A stretch of 34,003 bases of DNA from Anaerolineales bacterium (GTDB lineage: Bacteria > Chloroflexota > Anaerolineae > Anaerolineales > UBA11858): positions 1-34,003 of the forward strand of contig JAIORG010000066.1 in the NCBI GenBank assembly GCA_021108255.1, written 5' to 3'. Below are positions 1 through 8,645 of this stretch, one piece after another. The notes beneath the pieces are model-generated. The model was not told the origin of the DNA and did not search any database. It was given only the letters and a program-made list of their open reading frames with translations. A program made the translations under genes and the position numbers. Within the stretch, counting starts at the first letter, position 1; every line of letters starts with the position of its first letter.

Positions 1-2
1 CT

Positions 3-731
3 GCCGAGGATGTTAAGACCCGAGGACGGATCGGCATCTGTCCTCAGGAGAATGTCCTGTGGACAAAATTGACTCCTGTAGAACAGCTAATATTTCTGGG
101 GAATATGTACGGAATGAACCAGTCTCTGATCCAGCAGCGCAGTCAGATACTCCTGGATGCCCTGGGTTTAATCGACTCCGCAGACAGATTAGCAGGAACA
201 CTTTCCGGGGGTATGCAGCAGCGCCTAAACATTGCCCTGGCGTTGATCCATGACCCTGAGATAGTTATCCTGGATGAACCAGAGGCAGGCCTGGATCCCC
301 AGAGCCGGATCAGCATCCGGAAATACATCAAATCGCTGGCTGATGAGAAGACAATTATCCTGACTACGCATAACATGGACGAAGCGGATAGATTGGCAGA
401 CCGGGTGGCAATCATAGACCAGGGAAAACTTATGGTTCTGGATAAACCGGAAGCCCTGAAACAGACTGTTGGCGAAGGTGATGTGCTTGAAATTACATTA
501 GTAAACCAGGAAGTCCCAATTGAACCCGACTTGTCTTTCCTGGAGGGTCGGGTTCAGATTTTGATTGTGGGCAATGTGCTCCAGATTAGAGCGTTGGATC
601 TGGTCAACCTGCTCCAGAGTATTCTCGCCCACCTGAACGACTCCGGGATCCAAACCGGAGATATCCGGCTGCGGAAGAATACCCTTGAAGATGTCTTTAT
701 TAAGCTAACCGGAAGGAGGTTGAGGGAATGA
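3..731 (+). CDS. ABC transporter ATP-binding protein (5' truncated by window edge)
   Basis: Frame is open from nt 3 (…RIGICPQENVLWTKLTPVEQ…, Q-loop), then LSGGMQQRLNIALAL signature, IVILDEPEAGLDP Walker B, TTHNMDEAD H-loop; the ORF-track start at 69 is an internal TTG. Confidence 0.93.
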   Translation, partial: AEDVKTRGRIGICPQENVLWTKLTPVEQLIFLGNMYGMNQSLIQQRSQILLDALGLIDSADRLAGTLSGGMQQRLNIALALIHDPEIVILDEPEAGLDPQSRISIRKYIKSLADEKTIILTTHNMDEADRLADRVAIIDQGKLMVLDKPEALKQTVGEGDVLEITLVNQEVPIEPDLSFLEGRVQILIVGNVLQIRALDLVNLLQSILAHLNDSGIQTGDIRLRKNTLEDVFIKLTGRRLRE

Positions 732-1870
732 AAATCCTGAAGATCTTCTGGAAAAGCTTGAAAGAACAAGCCCGGGATCCAGTCACGCTGGGATTGAGCT
801 TGATCATAGGACCTTTTTTTGTGTTGCTCTATTGGTTGATGATACCCAGCGGATCGACCACTTATGATGTATTGGTCCAAAACTTGGATACGGGACCTCA
901 GGGAAGAGAAGCCATTACCTTGCTGGAAGCATTGGCCTACCCTAGCGGGGACCCTTTGTTGGAGGTGATATCTGTAAACGATGTGGCGCGAGCTGAGGAT
1001 TTACTTGAAGACAGGGACGCTGAAGTCCTATTAATCATTCCTGTGAATTTTTCTACCAAGCTCGAAGCTGCTTCCCGGGGAGAGATACAAAATCCTGCTG
1101 AAGTCACGCTTGTGGGAGATCTGACAAATCCATATTATGCAGTCGGCGCGGTGATGGCCGGCACAGTAATTGATGAATTTGTCCAGGTCCAGACTGGAGA
1201 GATCCGGCCGGTTCAATTTGTGGAAATAGCATTGGGGGCGTCCGAAGGAAGATCTGAATTCGACCTGTATATTCCGGGTATCCTGATTATCTCTGTGGTG
1301 ATGCTGGTATTTATTATCTCGATGACTATCACTTATGAGGTTGAAGCCGGAACCCTGCGACGTTTGCAAATGACTTCTATGAAGACATCCGATCTGTTAA
1401 TCGGAATTAGTCTGCCAACGGTCCTTTTGGGTGTTGTTTCCCTTTTGTTGACCTTATTTGTGGCGATTTTATTGGGTTTTAACAGCCAAGGTTCGATTTG
1501 GGCAGCCTTGTTAATTGGAGGAATTACAGCAGTGGCAGTAGTTGGTATTGGTCTAATTGTGGCCGCATTTTCAAAATCAGTCAGCCAGGCCTTTATTATC
1601 GCAAATTTTCCCCTGATCTTTTTTATGTTCTTTTCGGGAGCAGTTTATCCGATCCCGCGGATTATTTTATTTCAGATTGGGGGCTTAAATATCAGTCTCT
1701 ATGATTTGCTGCCGCCCACACATGCTGTTATGGCTTTAAATAAAATCCTTACCCTGGGGGCAGGATTAGCAGATGTGTTGTATGAAATCAGCTCTTTACT
1801 GGTTCTTTCTCTTGTCTATTACCTTATCGGGATCTGGATCTTTCAGCGCCGTCACCTTCGTATGCAGTAA
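728..1870 (+). CDS. ABC-2 type transporter permease
   Basis: 4-nt overlap with the ATPase; N-terminal TM, large extracytoplasmic segment, then about 5 TM helices typical of ABC-2 permeases. Confidence 0.9.
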   Translation: MKILKIFWKSLKEQARDPVTLGLSLIIGPFFVLLYWLMIPSGSTTYDVLVQNLDTGPQGREAITLLEALAYPSGDPLLEVISVNDVARAEDLLEDRDAEVLLIIPVNFSTKLEAASRGEIQNPAEVTLVGDLTNPYYAVGAVMAGTVIDEFVQVQTGEIRPVQFVEIALGASEGRSEFDLYIPGILIISVVMLVFIISMTITYEVEAGTLRRLQMTSMKTSDLLIGISLPTVLLGVVSLLLTLFVAILLGFNSQGSIWAALLIGGITAVAVVGIGLIVAAFSKSVSQAFIIANFPLIFFMFFSGAVYPIPRIILFQIGGLNISLYDLLPPTHAVMALNKILTLGAGLADVLYEISSLLVLSLVYYLIGIWIFQRRHLRMQ

Positions 1871-1921
1871 CAGAGGTATTAAAGTCTCAGTCCGGCAGGT
1901 TAAATTAAGGAGGATAATTTA

Positions 1922-2248
1922 ATGTTCGACGAGGGGCTGGCTCAACGGGTCCGGGAAATATTGTCTGAGAATCTGGGCTACGAGGAAAAGGAAATGTTTG
2001 GCGGGATTGGATTTTTGTTACAGGGACACATGGCTTGCGGGGTAATTAGGGAAGATTTGATTGTGCGGGTCGGAGAGGAAAATTACACTGAAGCTCTTTT
2101 GCAGCCTGATGTAGAACTGTTTGATATGACTGGTAGAGCGATGACAGGCTGGGTTGTTGTCAAGGAGACAGGGTACAGAAAAGATAGTAACCTGAGAGAT
2201 TGGGTTGACCAGGGAGCTAGTTATTCGCTGACACTGCCCCCAAAATGA
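1922..2248 (+). CDS. TfoX N-terminal domain family protein
   Basis: KEMFGGIGFLLQGHMACGV…LIVRVG…MTGRAMTGWVVV pattern typical of the TfoX N-terminal family; GGAGG upstream. Confidence 0.85.
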   Translation: MFDEGLAQRVREILSENLGYEEKEMFGGIGFLLQGHMACGVIREDLIVRVGEENYTEALLQPDVELFDMTGRAMTGWVVVKETGYRKDSNLRDWVDQGASYSLTLPPK

Positions 2249-2258
2249 GCAATAATCT

Positions 2259-2951
2259 ATGACAGATCATAAAACAGTTTATCAGCAGGAAGCGGATATG
2301 TACCAGCGCCTGATTGGCCGGGAAGACTATCTGGGTAACCTGCTTACGGAACTTAAAGAAATCACACCACTAAATGGAAAAGACGTAGTTGATCTGGGCT
2401 CTGGCACCGGGCGTCTGGCGTATTTGCTGGCCCCGCATGTTAAATCAGTTCATGCTTTGGACTTGTTTCCCCACATGTTGGGAGTAGCGACTGAAAGACT
2501 GCGAAATCAACAGTTGGGAAACTGGCAAGTGACTGCCGGAGATCACCGCCGGTTACCATTGCCGAACAAGTCTGCTGACCTGGTGATCTCTGGCTGGAGT
2601 ATCTGTTACCTGGTTGTCTGGGAGGGGGAAGAATGGAAAAGAGAAGTGGAGAGTGCGCTGCTGGAAATGAAGCGTGTGCTGCGCAGCGGGGGAACGATAA
2701 TCATTATCGAAACCCTGGGTACTGGCAATATAGAGCCAATGGAAAAGGGTGATTTGAAACCATATTTTACTTTCCTGGAATCCCGGGGTTTTCAACGTTC
2801 CTGGATCAGAACTGATTACTGTTTCGACAGCCAGGAAGAAGGGTTGGAATTAGTGGAGTTTTTTTTCGGAGAGGAGATGATAAGCGAGATTGGAAAGGGA
2901 AGCAAGTCGGTCCTCCCGGAATGCACTGGACTCTGGTGGTTAAAACTATAA
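2259..2951 (+). CDS. class I SAM-dependent methyltransferase
   Basis: VVDLGSGTGRLAYLLAPHVKSVHALDLFPHML motif I/II; VLRSGGTIIIIETLG. Confidence 0.88.
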   Translation: MTDHKTVYQQEADMYQRLIGREDYLGNLLTELKEITPLNGKDVVDLGSGTGRLAYLLAPHVKSVHALDLFPHMLGVATERLRNQQLGNWQVTAGDHRRLPLPNKSADLVISGWSICYLVVWEGEEWKREVESALLEMKRVLRSGGTIIIIETLGTGNIEPMEKGDLKPYFTFLESRGFQRSWIRTDYCFDSQEEGLELVEFFFGEEMISEIGKGSKSVLPECTGLWWLKL

Positions 2952-3110
2952 AAAGCAGGAAGTACTTTCGACTGAAGAGCTGCCCCATGAGTAATGCTAT
3001 CCGCAAATTAAACGCCAAGCCGCTACGGCGCTACCGGATTTACCAGCACGATTTGGAAATATTTGGAAGCACAATACTGCTTCGTTAGTGAAACAGGAAA
3101 GAAGTGATCT

Positions 3111-4031
3111 ATGGAAAATCAATCGGTGACCGGGACCACTGTTGAGAGTCGGAGACTAATTGCCCTTGGCGAAAGTTTGCTGGTGACCCTGATCTGGTCC
3201 TCAACTTTTGTGATTGTAAAAATCGGTTTGGAAACTTTAGGTCCGCTTACTATTGCAGGGCTGCGATACTTCCTGGGGGCTGTTGTGCTGCTGCCCTTTC
3301 TTATCAAAAAGCAGTCGTTAAAAACCCCGATTTCTAAGGAACTCTGGCTGCGCTTGATTTTAATAGGTGTCAGCGCTTACACAATTGGCAACGGCGCTCT
3401 GTTCTGGGGTTTGAAGTATGTGCCGGCTACGACCGGATCATTCTTGATGAGCCTGATTCCGCTGTTGGTACTTGCCGGGGGAGCTCTGCTACTGAGAGAG
3501 ATTCCTACCAGGTGGCAAATATTCGGTGTTCTCTTATCCTTATTTGGCAGTGTCTTGTTTTTTTCTTCCGGGATGAGTCCCGGTGAACCCAAAGGCATTG
3601 TAATTGTCGGTGTCGGCTTGATAGGCTTTTTAGCATTTAGTTTACTGGGTCGGGGAATTGCCCGGGATGGAAAACTGGACACGCTGACATTAACAGCCCT
3701 CCCGCTTGCGATTGGAGGGATACTCAGCATGCTGCTGGCGCTTATCGTGGAAGGTGTTCCTCAATTTACCCCGAAATCAATAATAGTTGTTCTCTTTTTG
3801 GCAGTGGTGAATACAAGCTTGGGATATCTGCTGTATAATCATTCGCTCCGGGAATTAACGGCGCTGGAGATGAACATGGTTTTGAATCTCTCGCCGATAT
3901 TCACGGCATTATTGAGCTGGGTTCTTCTCGGGGAAACCCTGGGCACGATTCAAATTCTTGGCATGATGGTCGTAATAGTTGGTGTGATCTTTGTGCAGCG
4001 GTTTAAAGATCCAGGTCATTTAAACGCCTGA
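3111..4031 (+). CDS. EamA/DMT family transporter
   Basis: Ten hydrophobic helices in two EamA-like repeats (LIWSSTFVIVKIGLETLGPLTIAGLRY; LGYLLYNHSLRELTALEMNMVLNLSPIFTALLSWVLLGE). Confidence 0.9.
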   Translation: MENQSVTGTTVESRRLIALGESLLVTLIWSSTFVIVKIGLETLGPLTIAGLRYFLGAVVLLPFLIKKQSLKTPISKELWLRLILIGVSAYTIGNGALFWGLKYVPATTGSFLMSLIPLLVLAGGALLLREIPTRWQIFGVLLSLFGSVLFFSSGMSPGEPKGIVIVGVGLIGFLAFSLLGRGIARDGKLDTLTLTALPLAIGGILSMLLALIVEGVPQFTPKSIIVVLFLAVVNTSLGYLLYNHSLRELTALEMNMVLNLSPIFTALLSWVLLGETLGTIQILGMMVVIVGVIFVQRFKDPGHLNA

Positions 4032-4056
4032 TAAATATTTGCAGTAATCTAAATTA

Positions 4057-4779
4057 ATGAACTTTACTCTGCTTTCTGCCCTGGTTCTATTAATAATATT
4101 CATCTCCACGCTGATTCGGTCAACCTTTGGCTTCGGTAATGCCTTGATTGCCATGCCGCTGCTGATTTTAATCCTGGGTACCAAAACAGCTGCACCTCTT
4201 GTTGCGTTGGTCGGCATTGTAATTGCCCTGGTGATGCTGCTTCGGGAGTGGCAGGAAGTGGATATTAAAGCCGCTTTTTACTTAATCCTTTCTACCCTGG
4301 CTGGCATACCATTGGGATTATTCTTCTTAAAATCTACTCCGGAAGGCATCGTCAAGATGATCCTGGGGTTAGTTTTAATTGGATTTGGTTTATACAACTT
4401 GTCAGGCCTGCAGCTTCCTTCGCTTAAGAGGGGAACCATGGTATTTCCATTCGGATTACTTGCCGGGATACTGGGAGGCGCATATAATGCCAATGGTCCG
4501 CCGGTTGTAATATACGGAGTAATGCGGGGATGGGGAAAGGAAAAGTTCCGGGCAACCCTGCAGGGCTATTTCCTCATCTCAAGCGCTTTAATTGTTGCTG
4601 GCCATGGAATTTCAGGACTTTGGACCCGCTCGGTGCTCGTTTACTTCCTGGCATCCATACCCATTGTGGTTTTAGCAGTCTTGCTGGGTGATTGGATGGT
4701 CCAGAAAATCTCGGGAGAACATTTTAATAGGGCGATCAACCTGTTCCTGGTGGCTGCTGGCTTCCTGATGTTCATTTAA
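4057..4779 (+). CDS. sulfite exporter TauE/SafE family protein
   Basis: Polytopic; RSTFGFGNALIAMPLL and GLLAGILGGAYNANGPPVVIYG motifs typical of TauE/SafE. Confidence 0.88.
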   Translation: MNFTLLSALVLLIIFISTLIRSTFGFGNALIAMPLLILILGTKTAAPLVALVGIVIALVMLLREWQEVDIKAAFYLILSTLAGIPLGLFFLKSTPEGIVKMILGLVLIGFGLYNLSGLQLPSLKRGTMVFPFGLLAGILGGAYNANGPPVVIYGVMRGWGKEKFRATLQGYFLISSALIVAGHGISGLWTRSVLVYFLASIPIVVLAVLLGDWMVQKISGEHFNRAINLFLVAAGFLMFI

Positions 4780-4926
4780 TCTCACTCTTTTCTTCGGACT
4801 TTAAGTCCCGGTTATCTTCCAGTCCTATCAATGCCGGATGGAACTACAGTATCCCAACAAAAGGTCGGTATAATCAAGGGAACTCTTTTGTTTGGTAACC
4901 AGATGTAAACAAGAGGAGGTCCTCCG

Positions 4927-5688
4927 GTGACTGAAGGACAAACTGGTCAAAGATCCCTCACAGCAGAACCACAAATTATTACCAGGTTGTTTGGCACGCT
5001 TGTTACTGTCCGTGGGAACACCTGGTTTCCTCTGACCCAGCTGGTAATGTGGGGAATTATGACCCGGGTATCTAAAAAGAAACGGACAGAAGCTGGTTTT
5101 TCACGGCATATCACAGAAGGGGCTCTGACATCCTCTGCGATTTTAGGAATGGAATGGTGCCACAATCTCGCTCATGCGTTTATTGCAAATTGGATCGGGA
5201 AACCCATGGATGAACTCCAGATTCAATTTGGGATGCCTCGCTGCCGCTATAAGGAGATTAATGACAGGAAAATATCTCCCCGGCAGCATGTGATTCGCTC
5301 CCTTGGCGGACCCCTGATTAATTTGCTGCTGATTCCCTTGACTGCCCTGGCCAGGTTTCTTGCTAAACCAGACACAATTGCCTGGGAGACAGCAAATGCC
5401 GCCCTTCAAACCAATGGGTTTCTCTCTGTTGTGTCTTTGCTGCCAATACCCGGAATTGACGGAGGACCGATATTAAAATGGAGCCTGGTTGAGAAAGGAT
5501 ACGAAATAGAAGAAGCTGATCAAGTTGTTCAAAGAGTCAATGGCCCCCTCTCTTTGGGCCTTGGTTTATTTAGCAGTGTGGCTTTCCTGAATAAAAAGAA
5601 TTTAGCCGGCATATTCGGCGCTTTGCTGGCATTAATTTCTTTAGGTATTTTTACCGGAAAGATCAAGGAAGATGAAATAACTATTTAG
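4927..5688 (+). CDS. M50 (site-2 protease)-like membrane protein, probably catalytically altered
   Basis: GTG start after AGGAGG; SLLPIPGIDGGPIL matches the M50 second motif; HExxH position reads HNLAH (cac aat ctc gct cat). Confidence 0.65.
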   Translation: MTEGQTGQRSLTAEPQIITRLFGTLVTVRGNTWFPLTQLVMWGIMTRVSKKKRTEAGFSRHITEGALTSSAILGMEWCHNLAHAFIANWIGKPMDELQIQFGMPRCRYKEINDRKISPRQHVIRSLGGPLINLLLIPLTALARFLAKPDTIAWETANAALQTNGFLSVVSLLPIPGIDGGPILKWSLVEKGYEIEEADQVVQRVNGPLSLGLGLFSSVAFLNKKNLAGIFGALLALISLGIFTGKIKEDEITI

Positions 5689-5804
5689 GGATGGGTTAGT
5701 TCGAAAATATCCGCGGAACACATGTTCAGAGAGTGTATGCCCTTAATTCCAGCAGGAGAAGCAAGGTTTTTTTATTAGATAGGCAAGCATATTTTGGAGG
5801 TTTA

Positions 5805-6263
5805 ATGAAATTGTCCATAATCACTGGCGCCCTGGTTGCCCTTTTGACCGGGATAGCGATTGCAGCTCAATCCACAATGACCAGCCGGGTGGGCGGCATA
5901 ATAGGGGATATCCGGACAGGCATCCTGATCAACACTATGGGAGGAATTGCGGCTGGGTCTCTAATGCTGATCTGGCTCCTCCGGGATGGTCCTCAAGCCT
6001 GGAAAATCACTCCCGTGGTTTTAGGTATAACCGCATTGTCTGGTATCCTGGGTATATTCATTGTCACTGGTATTTCCTTTTCCTTGCAGCGGGCGGGAAT
6101 TGCAGCCGGACTGGCCAGTGTTATCCTGGGACAGCTGGCGCTGTCTTTTGTTATCGATGCCCTGGGGGTTGGCGGAGTGGAGCCGATTCCGATATCGGCA
6201 ACCAGAATTCTCGGGATTGTGGTCTCCGGGTTCGGGGTATACCTGTTGTTGCCAAAGGGATAA
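5805..6263 (+). CDS. DMT family transporter, YdcZ (DUF606)-like
   Basis: Start placed at ATG 5805 preceded by GGAGG (5796-5800) rather than ORF-track 5733; MKLSIITGALVALLTGIAIAAQSTMTSRVGGIIGDIRTGILINTMGG resembles YdcZ. Confidence 0.75.
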   Translation: MKLSIITGALVALLTGIAIAAQSTMTSRVGGIIGDIRTGILINTMGGIAAGSLMLIWLLRDGPQAWKITPVVLGITALSGILGIFIVTGISFSLQRAGIAAGLASVILGQLALSFVIDALGVGGVEPIPISATRILGIVVSGFGVYLLLPKG

Positions 6264-6374
6264 AGAACCGCCGGGCTGGATGAAATGACTCACTGATTCA
6301 GCTGTCAATAATAACAAATAAATCACTCTTGAATAGTCAGCGGACAGATTACTCCAATTGTTAGTTTTTAAGAT

Positions 6375-6408
6375 AAAAAAACGCCTGGTTTGCGGAAAAC
6401 CAGGCGTT
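6375..6408 (-). terminator. intrinsic terminator of the cold-shock gene
   Basis: Minus strand AACGCCTGGTTT-TCCGC-AAACCAGGCGTT followed by T-run; 12-bp perfect stem, 5-nt loop. Confidence 0.88.
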
Positions 6409-6464
6409 ATGTATTCGCCTTACTGCTTCAACAGAACGATGCAGTCAGGTGCGAAAGAAGATTC

Positions 6465-6674
6465 TTAGACAGGACGAACGTCGACTGCCTGTAAACCTTT
6501 GTCGCCTTGCTCAACTGAGAACTCAACCTGCTGTTCCTCACTTAAGGATTTGAATCCCTCCATTACGATTGCGGTGTGATGAACGAAAACGTCCTCACCA
6601 GCTTCGCGAGAGATGAAACCATAACCTTTTGCATCATTGAACCATTTGACGGTTCCTATTTCTTTTTCTGCCAC
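6465..6674 (-). CDS. cold-shock domain protein (CspA family)
   Basis: [33 protein letters not shown]1/RNP2 cold-shock motifs; GTG start with AAGGAG upstream. Confidence 0.96.
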   Translation of the reverse strand: MAEKEIGTVKWFNDAKGYGFISREAGEDVFVHHTAIVMEGFKSLSEEQQVEFSVEQGDKGLQAVDVRPV

Positions 6675-6725
6675 TTTTGTTACTCCTTGTTACTTTTGAT
6701 AGAATTGAAGCAGTGCAGTTAGAAC

Positions 6726-6760
6726 AAAAAACCGCCCAGTTTCCGCAAGTTTGGGCAGTT
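6726..6760 (-). promoter_or_regulatory. terminator-like hairpin in the cold-shock gene leader (putative attenuator)
   Basis: Minus strand AACTGCCCA-AACTTGCGGAAAC-TGGGCGGTT followed by TTTTTT; lies between the predicted promoter and the start codon. Confidence 0.7.
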
Positions 6761-6802
6761 CATATATTGCTACCATTACCTACTTCATCTTTAACGCTCG
6801 TA

Positions 6803-6831
6803 ATAGTAGCATATAATTAAGTTTCTGTCAA
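6803..6831 (-). promoter_or_regulatory. sigma70-type promoter for the cold-shock gene
   Basis: Minus strand TTGACA (6831-6826), 17-nt spacer, TACTAT (6808-6803). Confidence 0.6.
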
Positions 6832-6886
6832 TAATGTTGAAAATGTATATTTGATTTCAAGAATATCCAGGAAATCCGGAGGGTTT

Positions 6887-7375
6887 ATGGCAGATCAAAT
6901 CTATCAGGAAAAAATTCAGTCCTCTCTAACCACCTTGTTATTTACCTTCCTGATGTTGGTTTCCTCTGCCCTTTTTGCCTGGCGGGTGATGATTGTTGGT
7001 TTCCGGGCGTTCCCCATCATCTGTTTGGTTTTGGCGCTGTTCTTTTTTTTATATGTACTGAACTATAGAACCTTGAGGATAATGATCACAGAAGAAGAAG
7101 TTTTGCTAAAATTTGGCTTGATCCGCTGGAGAACCAGGCTGGAAAACATTCAGGCCTGCAAAGTTGATGATTCCCCCAATTTGATTAAGTATGGCGGCGC
7201 AGGGGTGCACTTCGCCTTTGTCAAAGGGGAATACCGGGCATTTTTCAATTTCCTGGAACATCCCCGGATCCTGATCACCTTCCATCAAAAACAAGGCCTT
7301 GTGCAGGGAGTGGTCTTTACTACCCGGCAGCCTGAGCAGGTGCTGGAAATTATTAATTCAAGGATAGCGGCGTAA
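6887..7375 (+). CDS. membrane protein with PH-like domain
   Basis: Start placed at ATG 6887 with GGAGGG upstream (ORF-track TTG 6851 is less likely); two TM helices then ITEEEVLLKFGLIRWRTRLENIQACKV, resembling bacterial PH-like domains. Confidence 0.55.
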   Translation: MADQIYQEKIQSSLTTLLFTFLMLVSSALFAWRVMIVGFRAFPIICLVLALFFFLYVLNYRTLRIMITEEEVLLKFGLIRWRTRLENIQACKVDDSPNLIKYGGAGVHFAFVKGEYRAFFNFLEHPRILITFHQKQGLVQGVVFTTRQPEQVLEIINSRIAA

Positions 7376-8148
7376 TGAAACGGCGAACTATTCTCACGCC
7401 TTATTTTCTAGATCAAGGGCTGCCAGGATTGGAAGCGCTGGCAGAGCCTGAGTGGATCATCAATCAAATGGTATTGCCCAAAGCGGACCTGTTAACCAGG
7501 ATATCCAGACTTCACGCCGCCCTGGCTGTTCAGGTGGAAGAAGCTGTCCGGGAGGGGCAGCTTCCAGTTTCCCTGGCCGGGGACTGCTGTACTGCTGTAG
7601 GAGTGCTGGCAGGATTAAACCGGGCTGAGCTATATCCGTTATTAATCTGGTTTGACGCCCATGGTGATTTTAATACCCGGGAGACCAGCCCCAGTGGTTT
7701 CTTGGGCGGTATGCCGTTGGCCATGCTGGCAGGATTAGGAGATTTAACCCTGCTGGAAAACCTGAAAATGGAAGCAATTCTCCAGGAACAGATCATACTT
7801 ACCGATGGCCGGGACCTGGATCCTGGCGAGAAGGAACTGGTAGCCAATGCTTCCCTCACCCATCTCCAGGATCCGCTGGAGTTGCTGAATTACCCGCTAG
7901 GAGAGCAATCGATCTGGGTCCATTTTGATACTGACATTGTGAACCCTGAAGAATCGCCGGCCCAGAATTATCCTGCACCGGGCGGCCCCGGCGCAGAGGA
8001 TCTGGAGCGGGTTTTCCGCTATTTAGCAAGCACTGGTTTGATTAAAGCTGTTTCGCTATCATCCTGGGCTCCGGGGCTGTCAGGTGAGCAGATGTCGAAG
8101 GATGTCAGCATGGGACTTTTGGAGATATTGGTTGGAGATGGAGATTAG
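7375..8148 (+). CDS. arginase/agmatinase family protein (divergent)
   Basis: WFDAHGDFNT and VHFDTDIVNPEESPAQNYPAPGG motifs; translationally coupled to the previous gene (TAATGA). Confidence 0.8.
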   Translation: MKRRTILTPYFLDQGLPGLEALAEPEWIINQMVLPKADLLTRISRLHAALAVQVEEAVREGQLPVSLAGDCCTAVGVLAGLNRAELYPLLIWFDAHGDFNTRETSPSGFLGGMPLAMLAGLGDLTLLENLKMEAILQEQIILTDGRDLDPGEKELVANASLTHLQDPLELLNYPLGEQSIWVHFDTDIVNPEESPAQNYPAPGGPGAEDLERVFRYLASTGLIKAVSLSSWAPGLSGEQMSKDVSMGLLEILVGDGD

Positions 8149-8207
8149 TAAACTGTATGCAGCACGGAGTAAACAGTTAGTAGATTTTCTATAACCCGCA
8201 ATAAAGG

Positions 8208-8255
8208 CATCCTGAGTAGCTCTGAGTGATTTTTACGAAGAGCATATCGAAGGGA
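8208..8255. repeat. degenerate REP-like intergenic repeat (CATCCTGAGTAGC…CGAAGGGA)
   Basis: Ends match the common bacterial 'ATCCTGAG…CGAAGGAT' imperfect palindrome; interior decayed. Confidence 0.45.
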
Positions 8256-8415
8256 GCCGGTGGCCCAGTTAATCTTTCATTGCGAGATTGGAAGAGGGAT
8301 CTTCCCCGGGTAGTTTAGCCACGGGAGCTGACTTTTCAAGGATTAACTGCTGATGCCCCGCCAGGGTGTTTATCCTGCGACCAAAGGAAGCATCAAAGGG
8401 CTGCGCAAAAGCAGA

Positions 8416-8436
8416 GGGCGACTCATCGAGTCGCCC
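8416..8436. repeat. short perfect palindrome GGGCGACTC-ATC-GAGTCGCCC (REP/MITE-like)
   Basis: 9-bp perfect inverted repeat with 3-nt loop, followed by CCTACGATT as in widespread GTAGGGGCGAC-type repeats. Confidence 0.7.
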
Positions 8437-8489
8437 CTACGATTGAGCAGGGGGTAAATTTTTGAGCGGTCTATACAGACATTCTGAGT

Positions 8490-8535
8490 ACCCTGAGCGG
8501 ACTCCGAGTTTAATCGAGGAGGAAGACGAAGGGGT
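8490..8535. repeat. degenerate REP-like repeat (ACCCTGAGCGGA…GACGAAGGGGT)
   Basis: Half-sites resemble the common ACCCTGAGCGGAGTCGAAGGGT palindrome with an insertion between them. Confidence 0.45.
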
Positions 8536-8645
8536 AGCGAATGATGTGCACCCTCTTAATGACATTTAATTCCAGTAAGTGCCGGATTTGACGAATCTAT
8601 ATATAATAGTAAAATCATACCCCTAATCATCACTGGAGCTCCTTC

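Noticed and set aside
554-880. 108-aa minus-strand ORF across the ABC ATPase/permease junction
   Set aside because: Antisense to two clear genes, no domain.
4869-4874. Perfect TATAAT upstream of the M50-like gene
   Set aside because: No acceptable -35 hexamer at 16-18 nt; not reported as a promoter.
6021-6326. 101-aa minus-strand ORF opposite the YdcZ-like gene
   Set aside because: Shadow ORF with low-complexity polar composition; the opposite frame is a coherent membrane protein.
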